Below, piece after piece: positions 1 through 7,250 of a stretch of 17,492 nucleotides of DNA. Position 1 is the first letter of the stretch, and each line of letters begins with the position of its first letter. The stretch comes from Candidatus Colimorpha enterica (GTDB lineage: Bacteria; Bacillota; Clostridia; Oscillospirales; CAG-272): positions 23,984 to 41,475 of the forward strand of contig FR891193.1 in NCBI GenBank assembly GCA_000433515.1, written 5' to 3'. The notes under the pieces were generated by a model. It was not told the origin of the DNA. It did not search any database and was given only the letters and a program-made list of their open reading frames with translations. A program made the position numbers and the translations under genes.

Positions 1-1
1 G

Positions 2-598
2 GCGGTGGGATATCAGCCGACGCTGGCGAACGAGCTCGGTGAGCTTGAGGAGCGGATCGCCTCCACAAAGGACGGCTCGATAACCTCGGTTCAGGCGATA
101 TACGTGCCGGCTGACGACCTGACCGACCCTGCACCGGCTACGATATTCACGCATCTTGACGCGACGACGGTCCTGTCAAGGAGCATATCGGAGCTTGGCA
201 TATATCCGGCGGTCGATCCGCTTGCGTCGTCGAGCCGCGTGCTTGAGCCGGACATTGTCGGCAAGCTTCACTACCGGGTTGCAAGGGGCGTTCAGGAATG
301 CCTTCAGAGGTATGCGGAGCTTAAGGACATAATCGCGATACTCGGCATGGAGGAGCTTTCGGCAGAGGACAAGCAGGCGGTGTACAGGGCGAGAAGGATC
401 CAGAAATTCCTGTCCCAGCCGATGTCGGTAGCAAAGGCCTTCACCGGAGAGGAGGGGCGGTTCGTGCCGCTCTCCGAGACGATCGAATCCTTCCGTCAGA
501 TAATCGACGGGGAAGCCGACGATCTGCCTGAGAATGCTTTCTTCATGGTCGGCGGGATCGGCGAGGCGCGGGAAAAGGCAAAGACGATGGGAGCGTGA
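2..598 (+). CDS. atpD: F1Fo ATP synthase subunit beta, C-terminal part (5' end outside window)
   Basis: This is the C-terminal ~198 residues of the catalytic beta subunit of the F1 sector, which makes or hydrolyses ATP on the inner face of the membrane. The frame is open to the window edge, so the GTG at 5 is an internal valine and not a start. The window opens in the highly conserved stretch AVGYQPTLANELGELEERI. It continues through the segment SITSVQAIYVPADDLTDPAP, which is diagnostic for beta subunits, then the DATTVLSR motif. A DELSEED-like loop (EELSAED) near residue 118 contacts the gamma shaft, and the typical RRIQKFLSQP segment follows. The stop is TGA at 596-598, and atpC starts 6 nt later, the standard beta-epsilon order at the end of an atp operon. 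Identity is not in doubt; only the missing N-terminal half (Walker A) cannot be checked here. Confidence 0.97.
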   Translation, partial: AVGYQPTLANELGELEERIASTKDGSITSVQAIYVPADDLTDPAPATIFTHLDATTVLSRSISELGIYPAVDPLASSSRVLEPDIVGKLHYRVARGVQECLQRYAELKDIIAILGMEELSAEDKQAVYRARRIQKFLSQPMSVAKAFTGEEGRFVPLSETIESFRQIIDGEADDLPENAFFMVGGIGEAREKAKTMGA

Positions 599-604
599 GT
601 CGGG

Positions 605-1009
605 ATGTCGGTATTCATGCTTGAGATACTTACGCCGAAGCGGCAGTTTTTCAAGGGGGAGGTCGAGGCTCTGACCTGCACTCTCCCCGACGGAGAGCTG
701 ACGGTGCTCAGGGCTCACCGCCCGATGCTTGCGGCGCTTGAGATAGGGAGCCTTAAGATAAAGTCAGACGGCGAGTGGCGGAATGCCTTTTCGTCCGAGG
801 GGTTCATTGAGGTCCGCCCCGACGAGGTGCTTGTATTTACGCAGGACTGCGAATGGCCGGAGGAGATCGATGCCGTCAGAGCCGAGGAGGCGCGGGAACG
901 GGAGCTTGAAAAGCTGAGGCAGAAGCAGAGCCTTATCGAATATCACCAGACCCAGATCGCGCTCAACCGTGCGATGGCGCGGCTGAGGGTGAAAAAGACG
1001 GTTAACTGA
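605..1009 (+). CDS. atpC: F1Fo ATP synthase subunit epsilon
   Basis: This is the epsilon subunit (134 aa) of the F1 central stalk, which couples rotation to catalysis and can inhibit ATP hydrolysis. The N-terminal ~85 residues match the epsilon beta-sandwich, with LEILTPKRQFFKGEVEALTC, then the TLPDGELTVLRAHRPMLAAL region corresponding to the usual G-x-hydrophobic-x-x-x-H-x-P motif. The C-terminal ~45 residues (ARERELEKLRQKQSLIEYHQ and after) are charged and helical, as expected for the two-helix regulatory domain. Length is normal for the family. The start ATG at 605 lies 6 nt after the atpD stop, with GGGAG in the end of atpD as a modest ribosome binding site. It is the last gene of the atp operon here. 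Confidence 0.95.
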   Translation: MSVFMLEILTPKRQFFKGEVEALTCTLPDGELTVLRAHRPMLAALEIGSLKIKSDGEWRNAFSSEGFIEVRPDEVLVFTQDCEWPEEIDAVRAEEARERELEKLRQKQSLIEYHQTQIALNRAMARLRVKKTVN

Positions 1010-1028
1010 CGGTGGAGGGTGAAAAACG

Positions 1029-1109
1029 CCGGGCGCTGCCCGGACCCGCTCAGAACCTTCTTGAAAGAAGGTTCTGAGAACTCCAAGAACTTTTGTAAAA
1101 AGGTTTTGG
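1029..1109. repeat. Triple-hairpin intergenic element, REP-like
   Basis: Three hairpins follow each other in about 80 bases. CCGGGC (1029-1034) pairs with GCCCGG (1038-1043). CTCAGAACCTTCTT (1049-1062) pairs perfectly with its complement at 1065-1078. CCAAGAACTTTT (1083-1094) pairs with 1098-1109 with one mismatch and one wobble. None is followed directly by a T run, so a simple intrinsic terminator is unlikely. The layout, including the GGCGCTGCCCGGACCCGC core, resembles dispersed intergenic repeats I recall from gut Clostridia genomes. That comparison is memory and was not searched. Confidence 0.6.
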
Positions 1110-1151
1110 GTTGAGATTTGAGCGCATTTTCGCTTCCGGCGATTAATCAAC

Positions 1152-1196
1152 AAAAAAACCGAATGAAAGGCGGTCAAATTGGTCGTCTTTTTTTTC
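1152..1196 (+). terminator. Possible weak terminator of the atp operon
   Basis: An A-rich arm ending ACCGAAT pairs imperfectly (one bulge) with ATTGGT near 1178-1184, and a run of eight T residues follows at about 1188-1195. The stem is weak, but it is the only stem with a T tract between atpC and prfC. Confidence 0.3.
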
Positions 1197-1204
1197 TGTT
1201 CATC

Positions 1205-1233
1205 TTGAATGATGCGGCGGTTTGTGATACAAT
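1205..1233 (+). promoter_or_regulatory. Sigma-A-type promoter for prfC
   Basis: TTGAAT (-35, 1205-1210), a 17-nt spacer and TACAAT (-10, 1228-1233), preceded by TGTGA, which supplies an extended -10 (TGnTACAAT). Transcription would begin near 1240, leaving a leader of about 70 nt before prfC. Confidence 0.65.
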
Positions 1234-1250
1234 TAAAAGGTATGGCTTTA

Positions 1251-1316
1251 ATGAAACGCCGATCGGTTCGGCGCTTCTTTAATAATGCGATCATGCCGGA
1301 GGTTTCAGAAACTTGA
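1251..1316 (+). other. Possible leader-peptide ORF (21 codons) ending on the prfC start
   Basis: An ATG at 1251 opens a 21-codon frame with a basic N-terminal part (MKRRSVRRFF). It ends in TGA at 1314-1316, overlapping the prfC TTG start as TTGA. Its own ribosome binding site is poor: AAAAGG at 1235-1240 sits about at the predicted transcription start. The first codons lie inside a small hairpin (CGCCGA 1257-1262 with TCGGCG 1268-1273). Translation is unproven. Confidence 0.25.
1298..1303 (+). promoter_or_regulatory. Ribosome binding site deciding the TTG start of prfC
   Basis: GGAGGT stands 9 nt before TTG 1313. No ATG or GTG in the prfC frame lies at a useful distance from it, and the protein begins at the residue expected for RF3, so TTG is the start. 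Confidence 0.75.
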
Positions 1317-2902
1317 GTCAGTTTGAAAAAGAAATATGCAGACGCAGGACGTTTGCGATAATATCTCACCCCGACGCGGGCAAAACGACGCTTACCGAGA
1401 AGCTGCTGCTTTACGGAGGCGCTATACAGACAGCCGGCTCGGTAAAGGGCAAGGCATCCGACAGGCACGCCGTTTCCGACTGGATGGAGATGGAGAAGAA
1501 GAGAGGTATCTCGATCACCTCGTCGGTCATGCAGTTCGAATATGAAGGATACTGCATAAACATACTTGACACACCGGGACATCAGGATTTCTCGGAGGAT
1601 ACATACAGGACGCTTATGGCTGCCGACAGCGCGGTCATGGTCATCGATGCCGCAAAGGGTATCGAGCCGCAGACAAGGAAGCTGTTCAGGGTCTGCGCGA
1701 TGCGGAACATTCCGATCTTTACATTTATAAACAAGCTTGACCATGAGGCGCGTGACCCGTTCGATCTTATCGACGAGCTTGAGCACGAATTCGGCATCGG
1801 GACCTATCCGATGAACTGGCCTATCGGCTGCGGAGTCGGGTTCAAGGGGGTATATGACCGGGTAAACCGGTGCATTCTTGCCTATGCCGACGCGCACAGG
1901 GGCAGGGACAGGCTTGCCTCCATCGAATGCGACATCACCGACACCGAAAAGCTGGATTCCCTTATCGGCGAGTATGCGAGAGAGGAGCTTACCGGGCAGG
2001 TGGAGCTTCTTGACGGCGCGTGCTTTGACTTTGACCTTGAAAAGGTGAGAAACGGAAAGCTCAGCCCGGTGTTCTTCGGCTCCGCGCTGAACAATTTCGG
2101 TGTTGAGACGTTCCTTGAGAACTTCCTCAAGCTGACGACATCTCCGCTTCCTAGAAAAGCGGGGGAAAGGACTGTCGATCCGTGCGACGACCGGTTCTCT
2201 GCCTTTGTTTTCAAGATCCAGGCGAACATGAACAAGGCGCACCGCGACAGGATCGCGTTCATGCGGATAGTTTCCGGCAGATTTGAGCGCGGAAACGAGT
2301 ATATGCACGTTCAGGAGGGCAGGATGATAAAGCTCTCCCAGCCCCAGCAGATGATGGCGCAGGAGCGATCCATCGTTGACGAGGCATATGCGGGGGATAT
2401 AATCGGTGTTTTCGACCCCGGAATCTTCTCGATCGGAGATACTGTCTGCGACAGGTCGCTTGATATCACGTTTGAGGGCATTCCGACCTTCTCTCCCGAG
2501 CGGTTCGCGCTTATAGAGCAGATCGACAGCATGAAGCGCAAGCAGTTTGCAAAGGGTGTCAACCAGATAGCCCAGGAGGGTGCGATACGGATTTTCTTCG
2601 AGCCGAATTCCGGTATGGAGCGGGTCTATGTCGGGGTTGTCGGACAGCTTCAGTTTGATGTGCTTGAATCGCGCATGAAGAACGAGTACGGCGTGGAATA
2701 CCGTCTGTATGCACAGCCGTATACGATCGTGAAGCGCGTTCCGGAGGGGGTCGATCCGTCAAAGCTCTATCTTTACGAGGTGAAATGGGTGCAGGACGTC
2801 CGCGGGGAGAATTTCCTGCTCTTCACGAGTGAGTGGAGCCTGAGGTATACCCTTGAGCACAACGAGGGGCTGGAGCTTCTTGATTACGGGAGCAACGGAT
2901 AA
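1313..2902 (+). CDS. prfC: Peptide chain release factor 3 (RF3, translational GTPase)
   Basis: RF3 is a cytoplasmic GTPase that removes RF1 or RF2 from the ribosome after peptide release. The 529-aa protein has the normal length and domain order. The GTPase domain shows G1 SHPDAGKTT (18-26), switch I/G2 RGISITSS (64-71), G3 DTPGH (86-90) and G4 NKLD (140-143). The long insert between switch I and P-loop (KGKASDRHAVSDWMEMEKKR) and the sequence DTPGHQDFSEDTYRTL mark RF3 rather than EF-G. Domains II and III follow, ending in FLLFTSEWSLRYTLEHN. The start is TTG, supported by GGAGGT. The gene heads a unit with the MATE gene, which starts 1 nt after the TAA stop. Confidence 0.96.
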   Translation: MSQFEKEICRRRTFAIISHPDAGKTTLTEKLLLYGGAIQTAGSVKGKASDRHAVSDWMEMEKKRGISITSSVMQFEYEGYCINILDTPGHQDFSEDTYRTLMAADSAVMVIDAAKGIEPQTRKLFRVCAMRNIPIFTFINKLDHEARDPFDLIDELEHEFGIGTYPMNWPIGCGVGFKGVYDRVNRCILAYADAHRGRDRLASIECDITDTEKLDSLIGEYAREELTGQVELLDGACFDFDLEKVRNGKLSPVFFGSALNNFGVETFLENFLKLTTSPLPRKAGERTVDPCDDRFSAFVFKIQANMNKAHRDRIAFMRIVSGRFERGNEYMHVQEGRMIKLSQPQQMMAQERSIVDEAYAGDIIGVFDPGIFSIGDTVCDRSLDITFEGIPTFSPERFALIEQIDSMKRKQFAKGVNQIAQEGAIRIFFEPNSGMERVYVGVVGQLQFDVLESRMKNEYGVEYRLYAQPYTIVKRVPEGVDPSKLYLYEVKWVQDVRGENFLLFTSEWSLRYTLEHNEGLELLDYGSNG

Positions 2903-2903
2903 A

Positions 2904-4265
2904 ATGTCTGAGACAAAAAACATAAAAATGACAGACGGACCGATCCTGAGTGCGGTCATACGCTATTCTCTGCCGATAGTTTTCGCGGGAATGCTTCAGA
3001 TCCTTTTCAATGCAGCCGACCTTGCGGTCGTGGGGCATTTTGCGGGATCTGCGGCAACGGCGGCTGTCGGTGCCACCGGTTCAACCATCTCGCTTATCGT
3101 CAACACCGTCATGGGACTTGCGGTCGGCGTAAATGTTGTGCTTGCAAGAAGCCTCGGTGCGGGGGACAGGGAAAACTCAAAGAGGACGGTGCATACCGCG
3201 ATAGCGGTCAGCGTGATCGCCGGAATTGCGGTCATGATCGTCGGGATACTGATATCGCGCCCGGCAATGGTGTATACCAGATGCCCGCAGGACGCGCTTG
3301 AGCAGGCGGTTCAGTATATGATCATATACTTCGCAGGCTCGCCGGCTATATTCGTCTACAACTTCGGAAGCGCGATACTCCGCACGAAGGGCGACACAAA
3401 GCATCCGCTGTACTATCTTACCGCGGCAGGGGTGTTCAACATATTTCTGAACCTGATTTTTGTCATTGTCTTCAGGATGGCGGCGGCGGGGGTTGCGCTT
3501 GCAACGACGCTGACGCAGTATCTTGCCGCGTTCCTCACGATAAGGTGCCTGATGCGGCAGGACGACGATTGCCGTTTCGTCCTCCGCGAGACGCATATCT
3601 GGAAGAGCCAGCTCATAGGTATAATCAGGTACGGGCTTCCTTCCGGGATCACTCAGGCGATGTACAGTATTTCGAACATCCAGATACAGTCGGCGATAAA
3701 CGATTTCGGGACAAGCGCGGTTGCCGGCAACTCGGCTTCCTCAAACCTTGAGGGCTTCATTTCCTCCGGCATCGCGGCGCTCAATGCGGCAACGGTCGCC
3801 TTTGCCGGGCAGAACATCGGTGCAGGCAACAAGAAGCGCGTGAAGAAGGTCATATTCGTCTGCCTTGCCGTTTCGGTTGCATTTTCGCTTATCGCGGGAT
3901 TTGCGGTGTTTTTCTTCAGCAGGCAGCTGATCGGTGCGATATATCTGCCGAAAGACCCGGAAGGGGTAGCCTGCGGCATGGTCAGAGCGGCGTTCATGAT
4001 GACGACGATGTGGATATCCGGCGCCTTCCAGGTGGTGGGCGGCACAAATCAGGCACTGGGATATTCAACGGCAATGATGATAAATTCAATCATCGGCATC
4101 TGCGGCGTCAGAACGGTATGGATGCAGTGGTTCTATCCTCTCCGCAAGTCGCTTGAGATGATATACATCTGCTATCCGGTGACGTGGGCGATAATTCTTA
4201 TAGCAAACACCGCGGTGCTGCTTTTTGCATGGCACCGGTACAGCAAAAAGGGAATGATAAAATAA
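2904..4265 (+). CDS. MATE family multidrug/metabolite exporter
   Basis: This is a 453-aa polytopic membrane protein of the MATE family (Na+ or H+ driven export of cationic drugs or metabolites). It has about twelve hydrophobic segments, and family signatures include LQILFNAADLAVVGHFAGSA near residue 31, the VNVVLARSLGAGDRE segment near 77-90, and the second-half equivalent AFAGQNIGAGNKKR. The length is typical. I chose ATG 2904, 1 nt after the prfC stop. An upstream in-frame ATG at 2853 would add 17 residues lying inside prfC with no matching family sequence. The ribosome binding site is weak (GGGAG inside the end of prfC), suggesting translational coupling. The substrate cannot be told from sequence. 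Confidence 0.92.
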   Translation: MSETKNIKMTDGPILSAVIRYSLPIVFAGMLQILFNAADLAVVGHFAGSAATAAVGATGSTISLIVNTVMGLAVGVNVVLARSLGAGDRENSKRTVHTAIAVSVIAGIAVMIVGILISRPAMVYTRCPQDALEQAVQYMIIYFAGSPAIFVYNFGSAILRTKGDTKHPLYYLTAAGVFNIFLNLIFVIVFRMAAAGVALATTLTQYLAAFLTIRCLMRQDDDCRFVLRETHIWKSQLIGIIRYGLPSGITQAMYSISNIQIQSAINDFGTSAVAGNSASSNLEGFISSGIAALNAATVAFAGQNIGAGNKKRVKKVIFVCLAVSVAFSLIAGFAVFFFSRQLIGAIYLPKDPEGVACGMVRAAFMMTTMWISGAFQVVGGTNQALGYSTAMMINSIIGICGVRTVWMQWFYPLRKSLEMIYICYPVTWAIILIANTAVLLFAWHRYSKKGMIK

Positions 4266-4283
4266 GAAGGGCGGCGGTTTTTC

Positions 4284-4844
4284 ATGAAATTCAGCGATCT
4301 TTCCGAGAAAAAACAGGATTCCGAGGAGATATACAGCGGGCGTCTGCTTCACGTTTTCCGCGACACCGTTGAGCTTCCGAACGGGAAGAACACAACGCGG
4401 GAATATATCCGTCACGTCGGCGCGGTGTGCGTTGTTGCGATCACCGACGACGGCAATGTGGTTGTTGAGAGGCAGTTCCGGTATCCCTTCGGGCGCGAGA
4501 TCCTTGAGATCCCGGCGGGGAAGCTGAACGGAAAGGACGAGGACCCGGCGAAGGCGGCGGCACGCGAGCTGCTTGAAGAGACGGGTGCCGTTGCCGGAGA
4601 GCTTGTCAGCCTCGGTGAATTCTATCCGACTCCGGCATATTCCGACGAGGTCATCCATATGTTCGCCGCGCGGAAGCTCACCTTCGGCGATGACTGCCTT
4701 GATGACGACGAGTTTCTGAATGTCGGGCTTATGCCGCTTGACGGGCTTGTTTCGGAGATAATGTGCGGGAACGTGCCGGACGGGAAGACGCAGGCGGCGG
4801 TTCTCCGTGCCTTCCGGCTTTTCGGCTCCGGGCTTAAAAAATGA
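4284..4844 (+). CDS. nudF: NUDIX hydrolase, ADP-ribose pyrophosphatase type
   Basis: This 186-aa cytosolic protein would hydrolyse ADP-ribose or related nucleoside diphosphate sugars to AMP and a sugar phosphate. The segment VERQFRYPFGREILEIPAGK (61-80) is characteristic of the NudF/ADPRase subfamily and leads into the Nudix box at about 79-103, which ends ARELLEETGA and carries the metal-binding REL..EE residues. Between the box glycine (G79) and the first glutamate there seem to be six residues rather than the usual five. A typical ADPRase segment, GEFYPTPAYSDEVIHMFAAR, follows at 111-130. GAAGGGCGG lies upstream of ATG 4284. Its last 4 nt overlap the next gene (ATGA). The symbol is a family-level guess; the exact substrate is not proven. 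Confidence 0.9.
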   Translation: MKFSDLSEKKQDSEEIYSGRLLHVFRDTVELPNGKNTTREYIRHVGAVCVVAITDDGNVVVERQFRYPFGREILEIPAGKLNGKDEDPAKAAARELLEETGAVAGELVSLGEFYPTPAYSDEVIHMFAARKLTFGDDCLDDDEFLNVGLMPLDGLVSEIMCGNVPDGKTQAAVLRAFRLFGSGLKK

Positions 4845-5689
4845 AGCGCAGATTTCAGAAAATACATCTTGAGATAACGGATGTCTGCAATGCCGCGTGC
4901 TCCTTCTGCCCCGGAACGGCAAGGGAGGCGCGGTTCATGTCGGATGATGAGTTTTCCTCCGTCCTGTCGGCGATCGAAGGCAGGGCGGAATATCTGTATT
5001 TTCACATAATGGGCGAGCCTCTTCTTCATCCGTCGGTAAGAAAATTTGCCTCTCTTGCAAAGCGGCGGGGCTTCCGTGTGATGATAACGACGAACGGGCT
5101 TCTGCATGAGGTCGGGCGGGAGCTTGTTTCCGACGGGAATGTTTACAGGATCGGAATCTCGGTTCATTCCTTTGAGGGCAACCGGTATTCCCTGACCGAA
5201 GAGGAATACCTCGACGGCTGTTTCGGTATCGCGGAGGCTGCGGCTGAGCACGGGACTATCGCGGCGCTTAAGCTGTGGAATTCCGAGGATCCTGAAGGAG
5301 AGAACTTTTCGGCGCGGGTCATGCGGTATGCGGAAGGGCGTTACGGCGGCGGATTTGCGAAGAACCGCAGCGGGTACCGGCTCCGCGACGGGATATTTCT
5401 TGAAACCGGGGAGCGCTTTATGTGGCCGGGACAGGGGCAGGTCAGCCCGGCGGTGTTCTGTCAGGCGCTGAGGCTTCAGTTCGGGATACTCTGCGACGGG
5501 ACTGTCGTTCCGTGCTGTCTTGACTGTGACGGAAGGATGGCTCTCGGGAATATTTTCGGCACCTGCCTTGACACGATTCTGTCGTCGGAACGCGCCGCGG
5601 CGATGTATGCCGGCTTTACGGAGGGCAGAGCGGTTGAGAAGCCGTGCATGACCTGTGGCTTTGCATCGAGATTCTCGGGTAAAAAGTGA
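4841..5689 (+). CDS. Radical SAM protein with SPASM-like C-terminal cysteines
   Basis: A 282-aa radical SAM enzyme. The [4Fe-4S] cluster motif CX3CX2C is C16-C20-C23 (CNAACSFC), followed by the SAM-binding GEP motif (58-60) and the ITTNG strand (82-86). The C-terminal third has C207, C218, C225, C226, C229 and a closing CMTC pair (C269, C272). This pattern fits a SPASM or twitch domain holding auxiliary iron-sulfur clusters, as in peptide-modifying and anaerobic sulfatase-maturing enzymes. No small precursor-peptide gene is visible beside it, so the substrate is unknown. It overlaps the NUDIX gene by 4 nt (ATGA), so the two are translationally coupled. It is shorter than most SPASM proteins (often 350 aa or more). 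Confidence 0.88.
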   Translation: MKRRFQKIHLEITDVCNAACSFCPGTAREARFMSDDEFSSVLSAIEGRAEYLYFHIMGEPLLHPSVRKFASLAKRRGFRVMITTNGLLHEVGRELVSDGNVYRIGISVHSFEGNRYSLTEEEYLDGCFGIAEAAAEHGTIAALKLWNSEDPEGENFSARVMRYAEGRYGGGFAKNRSGYRLRDGIFLETGERFMWPGQGQVSPAVFCQALRLQFGILCDGTVVPCCLDCDGRMALGNIFGTCLDTILSSERAAAMYAGFTEGRAVEKPCMTCGFASRFSGKK

Positions 5690-5700
5690 TTTTTTGCCCG
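5676..5700 (+). other. Hairpin spanning the radical SAM stop codon
   Basis: CGGGTAAAAA (5676-5685) pairs with TTTTTGCCCG (5691-5700) across a 5-nt loop, ten pairs including one G-T wobble. The stop codon TGA (5687-5689) sits in the loop. No U tract follows, so it may act as a 3'-end stabiliser or imperfect terminator. Confidence 0.45.
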
Positions 5701-5730
5701 ACAACTTTACAATAATTTCACCGTATCGAC

Positions 5731-5759
5731 TTGATTGCCCGGAATTTTTGTGATAGAAT
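5731..5759 (+). promoter_or_regulatory. Promoter for the MBOAT-SGNH unit
   Basis: TTGATT (5731-5736), a 17-nt spacer and TAGAAT (5754-5759) with TGTGA directly upstream (extended -10). The predicted start near 5766 leaves about 43 nt before ATG 5809. Confidence 0.7.
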
Positions 5760-5808
5760 CTAAACACCGCACAAAATGCGGACAAAAGGACTTTTTTCGG
5801 AGTGTATC

Positions 5809-7224
5809 ATGAACTTCTGCAGCCCGGATTTTATATTTATATTTCTCCCGGTTTTCGTCCTTCTTCACGGAATGACAAAGGGTAAGTTACGGAATGCCGT
5901 GCTTTTCTTCGGCAGTATTGTCTTCTATGCGCTTGCGGCGGGGGGCCTCTATGAGTGGACGCTGCTGCTTCTGATAGCGACGGTGATGAATTATCTGTTC
6001 GGGCTTATCATCAACGAGACAGAGGGGCGGTACCGGAAGACGGTATTTGTCACGGGAATTGTTTTCAATGTCGCGTTTCTTGCCGCCTACAAGTATTCCG
6101 GGGCTTTCGTGTCGGCAATGCTTCCGCCTCTGCTTTCAAAGATCGGAGTCACCGGGGTTGAGCTTTCCGCAGTGGCGCTTCCGCTCGGGCTGAGCTTTTA
6201 TACATTCAAAAACCTGTCATATCTGCGTGAGGTATACGACGGCGCGGTCGAATCCGAGACTTCATTCATAAACTACGGCGCATATCTTACGATGTTCCCG
6301 CAGATATCTATGGGACCGATACAGACGTATAAGGATTTCAGACCGTATCTGGATTCAAGGACAGTCACGTTTGACGGGATATCAGCCGGCGCCTCGGAAT
6401 TCATAATCGGCTTCGGGCTGAAGAAGATATTTGCCGACCGCTTCGGCGGCGTGTGGAACGGCATCACCACGATCGGTTTTGACTCGGTATCAACGCCGCT
6501 TGCGTGGATGGGGATAATCACGTTCGCGCTTCAGCTTTACTTCGATTTTTACGGCTACTCGCTCATGGCTTCCGGTATCGGCGAAATGCTTGGATACAGG
6601 ACCCCGCAGAACTTCAATTACCCCTATACCTCGCGTTCAATGTCGGACTTCTGGAGAAGATGGCACATGACCCTCGGCGAGTGGTTCAAGGAGAATGTTT
6701 ATTTTCCCCTCGGCGGAAGCCGGTGCAGCCGGATAAAGCTGACAAGAAACCTGTTCGTTGTCTGGGTGCTTACCGGAATATGGCACGGGAGCACGCTGAA
6801 TTTCCTTGTATGGGGGCTGTTCCTGTTCCTACTCGTGCTTCTTGAAAAGAAGGGAATAATCGATTTCATCACCGAAAGCCCCGTGCTTTCACGGATATAT
6901 ATGTTCTTTGCCGTGATATTCTCGTGGCTGCTTTTCAAATTGCCGACGCTTTCCGATGTCGGAATTTATCTGTCAAGGATGTTCGGCTTCTTCGGAAAGG
7001 TTCCGGAGGAGGTTTATGCGCTTGACTGGCTTAAATACGCGAAATCCACAGGTGCGCTCATCGTGATAAGCCTGTTCTTCATCACGCCTCTGCCGAGACG
7101 GGTCTATGAGAAGATAAAGAACAAGCCTTACATAGTTGTTCCGATCCTGCTTGCGGTATTCTGGTATTCCGTTTACCTTGCGGTGTGCGGGGCAAACGAT
7201 CCGTTTCTTTACAACAATTTCTGA
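5809..7224 (+). CDS. MBOAT family membrane-bound O-acyltransferase (AlgI/DltB-like)
   Basis: This 471-aa polytopic membrane protein should carry an acyl (usually acetyl) group across the membrane for transfer to an extracellular polymer. Family signatures are clear: FDFYGYSLMASGIGEMLGY (246-263), FWRRWHMTLGEWFKENVYFP (281-300, conserved H286) and LTGIWHGSTLNFLVWGL (321-337), where H326 is the catalytic-type histidine. About ten or more hydrophobic segments are present and the length is normal. ATG 5809 has CGGAG 7 nt upstream. The in-frame ATG at 5776 is only about 10 nt from the predicted transcription start and has no binding site. The following gene encodes an SGNH protein, the usual partner in AlgI/AlgJ-, PatA/PatB- or Dlt-like systems. 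The polymer (peptidoglycan, exopolysaccharide or teichoic acid) cannot be named; no dltA or dltC lies in the window. Confidence 0.93.
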   Translation: MNFCSPDFIFIFLPVFVLLHGMTKGKLRNAVLFFGSIVFYALAAGGLYEWTLLLLIATVMNYLFGLIINETEGRYRKTVFVTGIVFNVAFLAAYKYSGAFVSAMLPPLLSKIGVTGVELSAVALPLGLSFYTFKNLSYLREVYDGAVESETSFINYGAYLTMFPQISMGPIQTYKDFRPYLDSRTVTFDGISAGASEFIIGFGLKKIFADRFGGVWNGITTIGFDSVSTPLAWMGIITFALQLYFDFYGYSLMASGIGEMLGYRTPQNFNYPYTSRSMSDFWRRWHMTLGEWFKENVYFPLGGSRCSRIKLTRNLFVVWVLTGIWHGSTLNFLVWGLFLFLLVLLEKKGIIDFITESPVLSRIYMFFAVIFSWLLFKLPTLSDVGIYLSRMFGFFGKVPEEVYALDWLKYAKSTGALIVISLFFITPLPRRVYEKIKNKPYIVVPILLAVFWYSVYLAVCGANDPFLYNNF

Positions 7225-7250
7225 TTCCGGTCAAAAGGAGATAATGATCT

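Noticed and set aside
764..2308. A 514-codon open frame on the minus strand, opposite atpC and prfC.
   Set aside because: It is the antisense of conserved atpC and prfC sequence, has no ribosome binding site or recognisable domain, and long antisense frames are common opposite GC-rich codons.
2853..2903. Upstream ATG for the MATE gene, giving a 470-aa protein.
   Set aside because: The extra residues lie within the prfC C-terminus in another frame, have no family match, and no binding site is present; ATG 2904 fits.
3177..3652. Overlapping minus-strand frames opposite the MATE gene.
   Set aside because: They mirror conserved membrane codons and have no start signals or recognisable domains.
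5776..5808. Upstream ATG for the MBOAT gene.
   Set aside because: It lies about 10 nt after the predicted transcription start without a ribosome binding site, while ATG 5809 has CGGAG well placed.
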